NCBI GenBank assembly: GCA_016281295.1
Contig: JAEEII010000293.1
Coordinates: forward strand, 1 to 17,673
Length of the DNA stretch: 17,673 nt
Source: Bacteroidales bacterium
GTDB lineage: Bacteria; Bacteroidota; Bacteroidia; Bacteroidales; F082
Direction: 5' to 3'
Of the stretch, positions 1-8,003 are shown in pieces. Each line of letters begins with the position of its first letter. Positions within the stretch are counted from its first letter, which is position 1. The translations under genes were made by a program, and so were the position numbers. The notes under the pieces were generated by a model. The model worked only from the letters and a program-made list of their open reading frames with translations, ran no database searches and had not been told where the DNA came from.

Positions 1-238
1 AGTAATAGCCGTAGTTCTCGTTGGCTTCGGGAACCAGCATGGCGTAGCCCCAGACCTCGTCGGAGCCGGAGCGTCCTTTCATGAGGTTCATCTGGATCTG
101 TGAGGGCAGGGCCTTCGACACGGGGCCGGGGCCGAAGATCGTCTCGTCGTGCTGCGCGGCGGTGCCGGCAGGCTGCTGCGCCACGCCGAGGAACGGCGTC
201 AGGCAGAACAGCAATGCGATAAGTAAAGTCTTTTTCAT
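1..238 (-). CDS. Secreted protein of unknown function, N-terminal part only
   Basis: The reverse strand reads ATG at 238-236 and stays open to the window edge, giving 79 codons. The product begins MKKTLLIALLFCLTPFLGVAQQ, with a lysine-rich start, a hydrophobic core and a likely signal peptidase I site after Ala20 (GVA, then QQ). The mature part continues with a Gly/Pro-rich stretch (FGPGP) and then IQMNLMKGRSGSDEVWGYAMLVPEAN. I do not recognise the family; it could be an outer-membrane, periplasmic or exported protein. It is transcribed divergently from pheT and has its own likely promoter. Its base composition looks clearly richer in G+C than the genes to its right. The rest of the gene lies outside the window, so neither length nor C-terminal sorting signal can be judged. 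Confidence 0.8.
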   Translation of the reverse strand, partial: MKKTLLIALLFCLTPFLGVAQQPAGTAAQHDETIFGPGPVSKALPSQIQMNLMKGRSGSDEVWGYAMLVPEANENYGYY

Positions 239-261
239 AACGTTATGTTTTTATTTCTTAA

Positions 262-318
262 CAAAAATAATTTATAGTTTCGAGGGCAAATTTAGGGTTT
301 ACCTTTCAAAAAAACAAA
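262..318 (-). promoter_or_regulatory. Bacteroidota-type promoter(s) for the leftward secreted-protein gene
   Basis: On the reverse strand two exact matches to the Bacteroidota -7 element TAnnTTTG are seen. TAAATTTG (294-287) has a TTTG (318-315) 20 bases upstream as -33 box. TATTTTTG (269-262) has a TTTG (290-287) 17 bases upstream. Spacing favours the first. The resulting leader would be A/T-rich and about 20-45 bases long. The region is very A/T-rich, so one of the matches may be chance. Confidence 0.5.
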
Positions 319-365
319 AAAAACACCTTGTTAATTAAAAAACGTGACATTTTGTCAGATTTTCG

Positions 366-373
366 TATATTTG
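366..373 (+). promoter_or_regulatory. Likely -7 element (TATATTTG) for the pheT operon
   Basis: TATATTTG matches TAnnTTTG exactly and sits 25 bases before the pheT ATG, giving a leader of roughly 20 bases. No good TTTG box is found 19-21 bases upstream, so only the -7 half is convincing. No Shine-Dalgarno sequence precedes the ATG; the leader is A-rich. Confidence 0.5.
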
Positions 374-398
374 CCGCCCGAATTAAAATTAAATAAGA

Positions 399-2867
399 AT
401 GAAAATCTCCTATAACTGGTTGAAACAATATGTCAACTGCGATTATTCAGCGGAAAAAGTCAGCGAGGTGCTGACCTCAACAGGCCTCGAAGTGGAAGAC
501 CTCACTCCTTTTGAGTCGGTGAAAGGTGCCTTGAAAGGCGTGGTTGTCGGCAAGGTGCTCACCTGCGTCGAGCATCCCAACTCCGACCATCTGCATATCA
601 CCACTGTGGACTGCGGCGGCGAGGAGCCTCTGCACATCGTGTGCGGCGCACCCAATGTCGCTGCAGGACAAAAGGTGTTGGTGGCCACCATCGGCACCGA
701 CTTATGGATTCACGATGAGCACATCACCATCAAGAAGGGCAAGATTCGTGGCGAGGTGTCGGAAGGCATGATCTGCGCCGAGGACGAGTTGCAACTGGGC
801 GAGTCGCACGATGGCATCATGGTATTGCCCGAGGACTATGAGGTAGGCAAGCCCGCCTCGTTCTATTTCCCTGTGGAAGAGGACTACACCATTGAGATTG
901 GCCTCACCGCCAACCGCAGCGACGCCACCTCACACATCGGCTCCGCCCGCGACCTTGTGGCCGCCCTCAACCAGCGCGAGAACACGACACAATATCACCT
1001 CATCAAGCCCTCTGTGGAGGACTTCAAGGTGGAAAACCACAACAACGACATTGAAGTGGTGGTGGAAGACACGGCTGCCTGCCCACGTTATTCAGGACTC
1101 ACCATCAGCGGTGTCAAAGTGGGTCCTTCGCCAGAATGGCTCAAGAACCGCCTCGCCGCTGTCGGCCTCCGCAGCATCAACAACATTGTGGATATCTCCA
1201 ACTATGTGCTGATGGAGATGGGCCAGCCCATGCACATCTTCGACGCCGACAAAATCACCGGCAAGAAAGTCGTGGTGAAATGTCTTCCTGAAGGCACTCC
1301 TTTCGTCACTTTAGACGGTGTGGAACGCAAGCTCAATGGACGTAACCTGATGATTTGCAACGCTGAAGAGCCCATGTGCATCGCCGGTGTGTTTGGAGGC
1401 CTCAAATCAGGTGTCACCGAAGAGACCACCAACATCTTCCTCGAAAGCGCCTATTTCAACCCAACGAGCATCCGCAAGACCTCCAAATTCCACGGCCTTC
1501 AAACCGACGCCTCGTTCCGCTACGAGCGCGGCGCCGACCCGAACATCACCCTGTACGCCCTGAAACGTGCCGCCTTGCTCGTGAAAGAGCTGGCAGGCGG
1601 TACCATCTCCTCGGAAATCAAGGACGTGGTCAACGGCGACTTCACCCCCGCCCGTGTGGACCTTTCATTCGACTATCTCAACAAGGTGGCTGGCAAGGTC
1701 ATCGACAAGACCATGGCCGTCAACATCTTAAAGAGCCTTGAATGCAACGTAGTGGAACAAAATGACATGCATGTGGTCGTTGACGTGCCCAGCTGCAAGG
1801 TCGATGTGACACGTCCTGTCGATGTCGTTGAAGAGATCCTTCGTATCTATGGCTACGACAACATCGAGATCCCAAGCCGCATCTACACCTCTATCAGCCG
1901 TGCCAACAAACCCAACGCCGACAAGCTTCAGCAGAAGGTCAGCGACATGCTCGTCGCGAACGGTTTCTATGAGATTATGTGCAACTCCCTTACCAAGTCA
2001 GCCTACAGTGAAGCTTTCGCTGACTTCGACCCAGCGCGTAACGTGAAGATCTTGAACCCGTTAAGCAGCGACTTGAACGTGATGCGCCAGACCCTGCTTT
2101 GGGGCGGACTCGAGAGCATCGCCTTCAACCAAAACCGCAAGGTCGCTGACATGAAGTTCTTCGAGTTCGGAAACGTGTATTTCTACGACGCACAAGCCGC
2201 TCAAAACGCTTCTCATCCCCTCAAGCCTTATTCCGAGTACTTCCACCTCGACCTCTTCCTCACCGGAAACCGTCAACAAGAGCTGTGGAACAACCAGCCC
2301 AAACCCATCGATTTCTTCGACTTGAAGCAATACGTCATGGGCATCTTGCGTCAGCTGCGTGTGAATCAGGACCAACTGGAGGTCAAAGAAGGCACGATGA
2401 AGCACTACGAGTATTCGCTGGAACTGTTCCTCGACGGCAAACGCATCGCCACCTTCGGCAAAATCGACAAGAAGACCCTGAAGATGTTCGACATCAAGAA
2501 AGACGTGTTCCATGCCACCTTATGCTGGAACACCCTGATGAGCCACTACGGCAAGGCCCCCGAAGTACACTTCGAGCCGCTGTCGAAGTTCCCGTCGGTA
2601 CGCCGTGACTTAGCCATGATCTTCGACAAGAACGTCACTTTCGAGCAGGTGAAGAAAGTAGCCTTGGCAGCCGAGAACAAAATCCTCCAAGAGATGAGTC
2701 TCTTCGACGTGTATGAGGGCGACAAGATCCCGGCAGGCAAGAAACAATATGCCATGAGTTTCATCTTGATGTCAGCCACGGCAACACTCACCGACAAGGC
2801 CATCGAGAAGGCGATGAGCAGGATTCAGGGAGCCATCGAGAAAGAGCTGGGAGGAGTGCTGAGATAA
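399..2867 (+). CDS. pheT: Phenylalanine--tRNA ligase, beta subunit
   Basis: Beta chain of the (alpha-beta)2 phenylalanyl-tRNA synthetase, which charges tRNA-Phe in the cytoplasm; the alpha chain (pheS) is not in this window. The 822-residue length is normal for the long bacterial form. Domains in order: an OB-fold tRNA-binding domain at about 40-148 (HPNSDHL at 59-65, VCGAPNV at 81-87), the B3/B4 editing domain at about 210-390, the B5 domain at about 405-480 ending near VVEEILRIYGYDNI, the catalytic-like core, and a C-terminal ferredoxin-fold anticodon-binding domain (FDX-ACB) over the last 95 residues (FPSVRRDLAMIFD). The start at 399 fits the family N-terminus MKISYNWLKQYV. It is followed after 25 bases by the sigma-54 activator gene with no terminator between them, so the two are probably co-transcribed. 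Confidence 0.97.
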   Translation: MKISYNWLKQYVNCDYSAEKVSEVLTSTGLEVEDLTPFESVKGALKGVVVGKVLTCVEHPNSDHLHITTVDCGGEEPLHIVCGAPNVAAGQKVLVATIGTDLWIHDEHITIKKGKIRGEVSEGMICAEDELQLGESHDGIMVLPEDYEVGKPASFYFPVEEDYTIEIGLTANRSDATSHIGSARDLVAALNQRENTTQYHLIKPSVEDFKVENHNNDIEVVVEDTAACPRYSGLTISGVKVGPSPEWLKNRLAAVGLRSINNIVDISNYVLMEMGQPMHIFDADKITGKKVVVKCLPEGTPFVTLDGVERKLNGRNLMICNAEEPMCIAGVFGGLKSGVTEETTNIFLESAYFNPTSIRKTSKFHGLQTDASFRYERGADPNITLYALKRAALLVKELAGGTISSEIKDVVNGDFTPARVDLSFDYLNKVAGKVIDKTMAVNILKSLECNVVEQNDMHVVVDVPSCKVDVTRPVDVVEEILRIYGYDNIEIPSRIYTSISRANKPNADKLQQKVSDMLVANGFYEIMCNSLTKSAYSEAFADFDPARNVKILNPLSSDLNVMRQTLLWGGLESIAFNQNRKVADMKFFEFGNVYFYDAQAAQNASHPLKPYSEYFHLDLFLTGNRQQELWNNQPKPIDFFDLKQYVMGILRQLRVNQDQLEVKEGTMKHYEYSLELFLDGKRIATFGKIDKKTLKMFDIKKDVFHATLCWNTLMSHYGKAPEVHFEPLSKFPSVRRDLAMIFDKNVTFEQVKKVALAAENKILQEMSLFDVYEGDKIPAGKKQYAMSFILMSATATLTDKAIEKAMSRIQGAIEKELGGVLR

Positions 2868-2892
2868 GTTATTTCGTTGTTCAACTGAAACC

Positions 2893-4116
2893 ATGGACGT
2901 TCAAAGCATCAAACGAACCTTCGGCATCATCGGTAACGACCCGCAGCTGCTTCATGCCATTGAGATTGCGGCGCAGGTAGCCAACACCGACCTCACGGTG
3001 CTAATCACCGGCGAGAGCGGCACGGGTAAAGACGTGTTCCCGAAGATCATCCATCAGAACAGTGCCCGCAAGCATGGTCAGTATTTTGCTGTGAACTGCG
3101 GCGCCATCCCTGAAGGCACCATCGACTCGGAGTTGTTCGGTCATGAGAAAGGCTCATTCACAGGAGCCATCGCAGAGCGCAAGGGCTATTTCGAGATTGC
3201 CAACGAAGGGACTTTGTTTCTGGATGAAGTAGGCGAGTTACCGCTCTCCACCCAGGCACGGTTGCTGCGTGTGCTGGAGAATGGAGAATATATCCGTGTA
3301 GGCGGCTCCAAAGTGATGAAGACCAACGTCAGGGTCGTGGCCGCCACCAACGTTGACTTGCCGCAGGCCATCCAAAAAGGCAAGTTCCGCGAAGACCTGT
3401 ACTATCGTCTGAACACCATCCCTATCCATATCCCTGCCCTTCGCGAAAGGAAAGGCGACATCCACCTGTTGTTCCGCAAATTCGCCTCCGACTTTGCCGA
3501 GCGAAGCCGCATCCCTGTCATCTCACTGACACCCGAAGCTGTCAAAGTGCTCGAGAACTACCGTTGGGACGGCAACGTGCGACAGCTCAAGAACATCACC
3601 GAACAAATCTCCATCATCGAGCAGCAACGTGTCATCACCGACACGGTCTTGGAACGTTATCTTCCCAACAGGATTTCCAACGCACTTCCAGTGCTGTTCC
3701 AACGGGAAGAAAACACCGAAGGGCTGTCGGAGCGTGACTTATTATATAAGGTGTTGTTCGAGATGAAACACGACATCGCCGAGTTGCGCAACACCGTCAA
3801 TGAGCTCACCAGCCATCCCAATGCCATCCACAACAACTATATCGAAGAGCACCCCGTCACCCATTATGTCGATACGATGGTCAGCCGGGTGAGCCCACAT
3901 GAGCCCGAGGCCATTGAACCAGACTACACCGAGATTGTGCCCAACGAAGAGATTGAACCAGAACGCCCAGTGACCCTTTCGCTGGAACAGAATGAGATTG
4001 AGATGATCAAACGGGCGTTGGACAAGCACAACGGGAAACGCAAGGATGCCGCCAAGGAACTGGGCATCAGCGAGCGTACCCTTTATAGAAAAATCAATAC
4101 CTTTGGCATCAAATGA
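2893..4116 (+). CDS. Sigma-54-dependent transcriptional activator (AAA+ and Fis domains, no sensor domain)
   Basis: A 407-residue bacterial enhancer-binding protein that would use ATP hydrolysis to open sigma-54 RNA polymerase promoters. The AAA+ domain starts almost at the N-terminus: Walker A GESGTGKD at 40-47, the sigma-54-contacting loop GSFTGA at 87-92 (a Ser variant of GAFTGA), Walker B TLFLDE at 107-112, sensor I region VVAATN at 148-153, and GNVRQLKN at 227-234. The last 40 residues are a Fis-type helix-turn-helix (AAKELGISERTLYRKI). Between them lies an acidic, low-complexity linker at about 260-360. There is no receiver, GAF or PAS domain, so activity may be set by expression level or by a partner protein. 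The stop overlaps the lptE start by 4 bases (ATGA), which suggests translational coupling. Proteins of this shape occur next to lptE in other Bacteroidales (from memory). The target genes cannot be told from sequence. Confidence 0.93.
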   Translation: MDVQSIKRTFGIIGNDPQLLHAIEIAAQVANTDLTVLITGESGTGKDVFPKIIHQNSARKHGQYFAVNCGAIPEGTIDSELFGHEKGSFTGAIAERKGYFEIANEGTLFLDEVGELPLSTQARLLRVLENGEYIRVGGSKVMKTNVRVVAATNVDLPQAIQKGKFREDLYYRLNTIPIHIPALRERKGDIHLLFRKFASDFAERSRIPVISLTPEAVKVLENYRWDGNVRQLKNITEQISIIEQQRVITDTVLERYLPNRISNALPVLFQREENTEGLSERDLLYKVLFEMKHDIAELRNTVNELTSHPNAIHNNYIEEHPVTHYVDTMVSRVSPHEPEAIEPDYTEIVPNEEIEPERPVTLSLEQNEIEMIKRALDKHNGKRKDAAKELGISERTLYRKINTFGIK

Positions 4117-4622
4117 TGAAAAGGCTGAGCCTCCATATCGTCAGCATCCTTGTCGTGGTGTTTCTCCACGGCTGCGGCATCTATTCGTTCTCGGGCGCGT
4201 CGATCCCCCCCGAGGCCAAGACGGTATCGGTACAATATTTCCCCAATCAGTCGCAGCTCATCAACCCCACGTTGAGCAACGACTTCACCACTGCCCTTCG
4301 CGACGCCATCATGAACCAGACTCCTTTGGACATGGTGGAGGCAGACGGAGACCTGGCTTTCGAGGGCGAGATCACGGACTATAGGACGACCCCGGTGGCC
4401 ATCACTGCCGGGCAAACCGCCGCTTTGAACCGGCTCACCATCACCGTCAACGTCAGATTTGTCAACAGGTTCGACGAGACGAAAAACTTCGAGTCAAGGT
4501 TCTCCCATTATGAGGATTATCCCAGCGACCAAGACCTGAATTCCGTGCAGGAGTCGCTGACAGGCACTATCATCGAAGCCTTGGTGGAAGATGTGTTTAA
4601 CAAAGCGTTAGTAAACTGGTAA
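4113..4622 (+). CDS. lptE: LptE-like outer-membrane lipoprotein (LPS assembly)
   Basis: Predicted lipoprotein of 169 residues. A hydrophobic signal segment ends in the lipobox LHGC, so lipidation is expected on Cys21. The following GIYSFSGASIPPEAKTVSVQ and the later PVAITAGQTAALNRLTITVNV are typical of Bacteroidota LptE proteins. LptE plugs the LptD barrel in the outer membrane and helps insert lipopolysaccharide at the cell surface. The ATG at 4113 overlaps the stop of the preceding gene; a second ATG at 4116 is equally possible and would only remove one Met. LptE sequences are weakly conserved, so the call rests on lipobox, size, the characteristic blocks and the position between a sigma-54 activator and the TPR-secG pair. 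Confidence 0.85.
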   Translation: MMKRLSLHIVSILVVVFLHGCGIYSFSGASIPPEAKTVSVQYFPNQSQLINPTLSNDFTTALRDAIMNQTPLDMVEADGDLAFEGEITDYRTTPVAITAGQTAALNRLTITVNVRFVNRFDETKNFESRFSHYEDYPSDQDLNSVQESLTGTIIEALVEDVFNKALVNW

Positions 4623-4625
4623 GGC

Positions 4626-5468
4626 ATGGAAACGGGCAATCTCATCACTTATATCGAACGACCCGAGACCTTGCGGGGCGAGGCTATCCAGACGTTGGAA
4701 CAGCTGACGTCACAGTATCCCTATTTCAGCACCGCCCAGTGCCTGCTTGCCATCGGCTATCAAAACGAAGACGACAAACGTTATGATACCCAGCTGAAGA
4801 AAGCCGCCATCAGCATCGCAAACCGCAACAACTTGCGTTTGCTCTCCAAGTTGGCCAGAAACCGTTGGGAAAAAAGAGAACAAATCACGGTGGTTCCCGA
4901 AGAGGCAAAAACCGAGGAGCCGACCCAGGAAGTGTCCTTCTTCAAATTCGTCGCCTCTTCTGATGTCCATGAAAACGAGATGAATGGACCCGTCATTCCA
5001 GAAAAGATGTTCATCATCCCTGAGATTGATTTAAGCGGCACACAAGAAAAACTATCAGCCGAACTCGCATTGTTAGAAGAAAAACGAAAATCACTCGACG
5101 AGCTCAAAATTATCATTGCGAACCGGTTGAAGGAATTGGAAGAGGAGAAGCGTCAACAAGAGAGCGGGACGGAAACCCCTCAAAAGAAAATGAGTCGTAA
5201 AGAGCTGATAGACAAATTCATAGCAGAAAATCCAAGTATTTCCAAGCCTAAGGCGGAGTTCTACAACCCCATTTCTGTGGCACAAAACAGCATCACCGAC
5301 AAAGGTGATATTGTGAGTGAAACCTTGGCGAAAATCTATGAAAAACAGGGGTATTTTGACAAGGCAATTGCAATCTATGAAAAATTAAGTTTGAATAATC
5401 CAGAAAAAAGTGTTTACTTTGCAGCCCAAATTGAACAGATAAAAGAAAGTCAAACAAACAACAAATAA
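4626..5468 (+). CDS. Coiled-coil and TPR protein between lptE and secG
   Basis: A 280-residue protein without signal peptide or membrane segment, so probably cytoplasmic. The N-terminal third is a predicted helical domain (ETLRGEAIQTLEQLTSQYPY, then AISIANRNNLRLLSKLA). A Glu/Lys-rich coiled coil runs at about 138-178 (LALLEEKRKSLDELK and beyond). The C-terminal 50 residues hold one clear tetratricopeptide-like motif (SETLAKIYEKQGYFDKAIAIYEKL), which would serve protein binding. The start lies 3 bases after the lptE stop and secG begins 5 bases after the end, so all three are surely co-transcribed. Proteins of this type sit before secG in other Bacteroidales; no molecular function is known to me. 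The 3' third is more A/T-rich than the rest of the gene. Confidence 0.88.
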   Translation: METGNLITYIERPETLRGEAIQTLEQLTSQYPYFSTAQCLLAIGYQNEDDKRYDTQLKKAAISIANRNNLRLLSKLARNRWEKREQITVVPEEAKTEEPTQEVSFFKFVASSDVHENEMNGPVIPEKMFIIPEIDLSGTQEKLSAELALLEEKRKSLDELKIIIANRLKELEEEKRQQESGTETPQKKMSRKELIDKFIAENPSISKPKAEFYNPISVAQNSITDKGDIVSETLAKIYEKQGYFDKAIAIYEKLSLNNPEKSVYFAAQIEQIKESQTNNK

Positions 5469-5473
5469 ACGAC

Positions 5474-5806
5474 ATGTACACAGTTTTAGTTATTTTAATC
5501 CTGGTTGTCAGTGTTTTGCTTGGGTTAGTCGTCCTGGTTCAGAATTCCAAAGGCGGCGGTTTGATCTCTAATTTCGGTGGTGCAAACCAGATGATGGGTG
5601 TTCGTCAGACAACCGACTTCCTGGAAAAAGCCACTTGGACGATGGCCATCATCCTGGTGGTGTTGTGCCTGATGTCAAGCATGTCCATTCCAAAGAACGT
5701 GAGATCCGGCGATGTCCAAGACTCACAGATGCGTGAACAGATTGAATTGGCGACTCCGGCTGCTCCTGCGGCAGAGGCACCAGCCACAGACGCTCCTGCT
5801 GAATAA
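5474..5806 (+). CDS. secG: Preprotein translocase subunit SecG
   Basis: Small inner-membrane subunit of the SecYEG channel. The 110-residue product has two membrane helices (about 3-23 and 53-71) joined by the diagnostic cytoplasmic loop VQNSKGGGLISNFGG. A C-terminal tail of about 35 residues is rich in Ala, Pro, Glu and Thr (for example TPAAPAAEAPATDAPAE); such tails are common and variable in Bacteroidota SecG. It is the last gene of its transcription unit: a strong terminator follows 30 bases after the stop. Confidence 0.95.
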   Translation: MYTVLVILILVVSVLLGLVVLVQNSKGGGLISNFGGANQMMGVRQTTDFLEKATWTMAIILVVLCLMSSMSIPKNVRSGDVQDSQMREQIELATPAAPAAEAPATDAPAE

Positions 5807-5835
5807 GACATAGATCAAAACAGCGAAACAACTGT

Positions 5836-5874
5836 AAAAAATGTCAGAATGTCATATATTCTGACATTTTTTTT
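5836..5874 (+). terminator. Rho-independent terminator after secG
   Basis: A perfect 15-base inverted repeat: left arm 5836-5850 (AAAAAATGTCAGAAT), 7-base loop 5851-5857, right arm 5858-5872, with the T-run continuing to 5874 and more T residues after the G at 5875. The A-run on the left mirrors the T-run on the right, so it could also stop transcription arriving from the opposite strand. It separates secG from groES. Confidence 0.92.
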
Positions 5875-5881
5875 GTTTTTT

Positions 5882-5908
5882 GCTTTTGGCACACTTTATG
5901 ACAAAAGC
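5882..5908. promoter_or_regulatory. Inverted repeat upstream of groES (candidate operator)
   Basis: GCTTTTG at 5882-5888 and CAAAAGC at 5902-5908 form a perfect 7-base inverted repeat with a 13-base spacer, 54 bases before the groES start. The shape (half-sites about two helical turns apart) fits a dimeric regulator. No CIRCE element (TTAGCACTC-N9-GAGTGCTAA) is present, so HrcA control is not visible here. No exact TAnnTTTG promoter element was found between this repeat and the ATG. A role is inferred from position only. Confidence 0.35.
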
Positions 5909-5925
5909 GCCACGTCTTTTTACAA

Positions 5926-5962
5926 GTAACAACAAATAAACAAATTATAAACAAATAACACA
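5926..5962 (+). promoter_or_regulatory. A-rich translation leader of groES
   Basis: The 37 bases before the groES ATG are nearly free of G and hold two copies of ACAAATAA (5932-5939 and 5951-5958) around CAAATTATAA. There is no Shine-Dalgarno sequence. Unstructured A-rich leaders of this kind are typical of highly translated Bacteroidota genes. Confidence 0.5.
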
Positions 5963-6238
5963 ATGAAACTCAACATCAAACCCTTGGCAGACCGCGTGGT
6001 TATTGAGCCCGCCGCCGCCGAACAAAAAACCGCCAGTGGCATCATCATCCCTGACACCGCAAAAGAGAAACCCCAACAAGGCACCGTGGTAGCCGTAGGC
6101 CCTGGCACCAAAGACAACGCCATGACCTTGAAAGTCGGCGACCAAGTCATTTATGGCAAATACGCTGGCACCGAATTCCATCTCGATGGCAAAGACTATA
6201 TGATCATGCGTGAGAACGATGTGATTGCAATCATTTGA
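5963..6238 (+). CDS. groES: Co-chaperonin GroES
   Basis: The heptameric lid of the GroEL folding chamber, cytoplasmic. The 91 residues match the family length. Visible marks are [20 protein letters not shown] at the N-terminus, the mobile loop [10 protein letters not shown] that contacts GroEL, then GTVVAVGPG and the C-terminal [13 protein letters not shown]. It lies 32 bases before groEL with an A-rich spacer and no terminator, so the two form a bicistronic operon. Confidence 0.98.
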   Translation: MKLNIKPLADRVVIEPAAAEQKTASGIIIPDTAKEKPQQGTVVAVGPGTKDNAMTLKVGDQVIYGKYAGTEFHLDGKDYMIMRENDVIAII

Positions 6239-6270
6239 TAGAAGTAAAAAAATAAAAAAATACAATAATT

Positions 6271-7905
6271 ATGGCTAAAGATATTCTTTTCAATATTGAA
6301 TCGCGTGACGGCTTAAAGAAAGGCGTTGACGCTTTGTCGAATGCAGTGAAGGTGACCTTGGGACCTAAAGGTCGCAACGTGGTCATCGAGAAATCATACG
6401 GTGCTCCCCAAATCACCAAGGACGGTGTGACGGTCGCCAAAGAAATCGAACTCATCGACCCCGTTGAGAACATGGGCGCTCAGTTGGTGAAGGAAGTGGC
6501 TTCCAAGACCAACGACCTTGCAGGTGATGGCACCACCACCGCTACCGTGCTTGCCCAAAGCATTGTGGCTACGGGCTTGAAAAACGTCACCGCCGGCGCT
6601 AACCCGCTGGATCTGAAACGTGGTATCGACAAGGCTGTTGCCGCTGTGGTGGCTTCGCTGAACAAGATGTCGGTGAAAGTCGATGGCGACAACGAAAAGA
6701 TTAAACAAGTGGCTACCATCTCCGCCAACAACGACAGCACCATCGGTGGTTTGATCGCTGAGGCAATGGGCAAGGTGAAGCAAGAAGGCGTCATCACGGT
6801 AGAAGACGCCAAAGGCATCAACACCTACGTGGATGTCGTCGAAGGCATGCAGTTCGACCGCGGCTATATCTCCCCCTATTTCGTGACCAACACCGAGAAG
6901 ATGGAAGCCGTGTATGAGAATCCTTTCATCTTGATTTACGACAAGAAGATCTCTGTGATGAAGGATTTGCTCCCCGTGCTTGAGAAGACCTTGCAGACGG
7001 GTCGTCCGCTGATCATCATCGCCGAGGACATCGACGGTGAGGCACTAGCCACTTTGGTTGTCAACCGTTTGCGTGGCTCGCTGAAAGTCGCCGCTGTGAA
7101 AGCCCCTGGCTTCGGTGACCGCAGAAAAGAGATGCTTGAAGACATCGCCATCCTGACAGGAGGCACTGTCATCAGCGAAGAAAAAGGCTACAAGCTGGAA
7201 GACGCCAACTTGCAGATGCTCGGTCAAGCCGACAAAGTCAGCATCAACAAGGACAACACCACCATCGTGAACGGCCACGGCGACAAGAAGAACATCGAAG
7301 CCCGCACCGCTCAGATCAAAGCACAGATCAAGACCACCACGAGCGACTACGACCGTGAGAAGCTCCAGGAGCGTCTTGCCAAACTCGCAGGCGGCGTGGC
7401 TGTCATCTATGTGGGTGCTGCCTCAGAAGTCGAGATGAAAGAGAAGAAAGACCGTGTGGAGGACGCTTTGAACGCCACTCGTGCCGCCATCGAAGAGGGC
7501 ATCATCCCCGGCGGCGGTGTCGGCTTCATCCGCGCCATCAAAGCCATCGAGAAACTGAAAGGCGACAACGAGGATGAGACCACCGGTATCGCCATCATCA
7601 AACGCGCTTTGGAAGAACCGCTACGCCAGATCGTCGAGAACGCTGGTTTGGAAGGCTCTGTCGTCGTCAACAAGGTGAAAGAAGGCAAGAACGACTTCGG
7701 TTTCAACGCCCGCACTGAGGTGTATGAGAACCTGCTCACCACCGGTGTCATCGACCCCGTCAAGGTGTCGAGAGTCGCCTTGGAGAACGCCGCTTCCATC
7801 GCTGGCATGTTGCTGACCACCGAATGCGTCATCTCCAACCACAAAGAACCCACTCCTCCCACCCCACCAATGCCGATGGGCGGCGGAATGGATGGAATGA
7901 TGTAA
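6271..7905 (+). CDS. groEL: Chaperonin GroEL
   Basis: The 60-kDa chaperonin that folds proteins in an ATP-driven double ring. At 544 residues it is full length. The ATP-binding motif GDGTTT sits at 85-90 with Asp87, the catalytic aspartate is Asp398, and the family signature [12 protein letters not shown] lies at 405-416. The tail ends in a Gly/Met-rich stretch ([11 protein letters not shown]) after a Pro/Thr run. Nothing is missing. A terminator follows 27 bases after the stop. Confidence 0.99.
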   Translation: MAKDILFNIESRDGLKKGVDALSNAVKVTLGPKGRNVVIEKSYGAPQITKDGVTVAKEIELIDPVENMGAQLVKEVASKTNDLAGDGTTTATVLAQSIVATGLKNVTAGANPLDLKRGIDKAVAAVVASLNKMSVKVDGDNEKIKQVATISANNDSTIGGLIAEAMGKVKQEGVITVEDAKGINTYVDVVEGMQFDRGYISPYFVTNTEKMEAVYENPFILIYDKKISVMKDLLPVLEKTLQTGRPLIIIAEDIDGEALATLVVNRLRGSLKVAAVKAPGFGDRRKEMLEDIAILTGGTVISEEKGYKLEDANLQMLGQADKVSINKDNTTIVNGHGDKKNIEARTAQIKAQIKTTTSDYDREKLQERLAKLAGGVAVIYVGAASEVEMKEKKDRVEDALNATRAAIEEGIIPGGGVGFIRAIKAIEKLKGDNEDETTGIAIIKRALEEPLRQIVENAGLEGSVVVNKVKEGKNDFGFNARTEVYENLLTTGVIDPVKVSRVALENAASIAGMLLTTECVISNHKEPTPPTPPMPMGGGMDGMM

Positions 7906-7932
7906 AATAATTAAAGAAGATAGAAGTAAGAA

Positions 7933-7960
7933 GGGGCGCAGTTAATGCGTCCCTTTTTTT
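7933..7960 (+). terminator. Rho-independent terminator after groEL
   Basis: GGGGCGCA (7933-7940) pairs with TGCGTCCC (7946-7953) through one G-T wobble across a 5-base loop (GTTAA), followed by seven T residues at 7954-7960. This is a classic short G+C-rich hairpin plus U-tract. The T-run is shared with the -33 box of the next promoter. Confidence 0.9.
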
Positions 7961-7990
7961 GTTGTAATTCACAATAATTGTGTAATTTTG
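7958..7990 (+). promoter_or_regulatory. Bacteroidota-type promoter for the M23 peptidase gene
   Basis: TTTG at 7958-7961 and TAATTTTG at 7983-7990 are separated by 21 bases, a full match to the -33/-7 consensus (TTTG, TAnnTTTG). Transcription would begin near 7994-7997, leaving a leader of only about 7-10 bases before the ATG at 8004. The promoter starts inside the U-tract of the groEL terminator. Confidence 0.7.
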
Positions 7991-8003
7991 CCGATTTATT
8001 GGA

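Noticed and set aside
81..338. Forward open frame across the start of the window and the intergenic region
   Set aside because: It overlaps a reverse-strand gene with a clear signal peptide and continues through A/T-rich promoter sequence, giving a low-complexity tail.
381..397. Possible fourth heptamer tract upstream of pheT (AATTAAAATTAAATAAG)
   Set aside because: The period is six, not seven, and the core AATTnAG is absent; it is a simple A/T-rich leader.
2061..2513. Long open frame on the reverse strand inside pheT
   Set aside because: It lies wholly within a well-conserved gene on the other strand and its product resembles no known protein; a codon-bias shadow.
5887..5903. Possible sigma-54 promoter upstream of groES (TTGGCAC and following)
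   Set aside because: The -24 half looks right, but ten bases after GG the sequence is GA rather than the required GC, and the -12 block TTGCA is absent.
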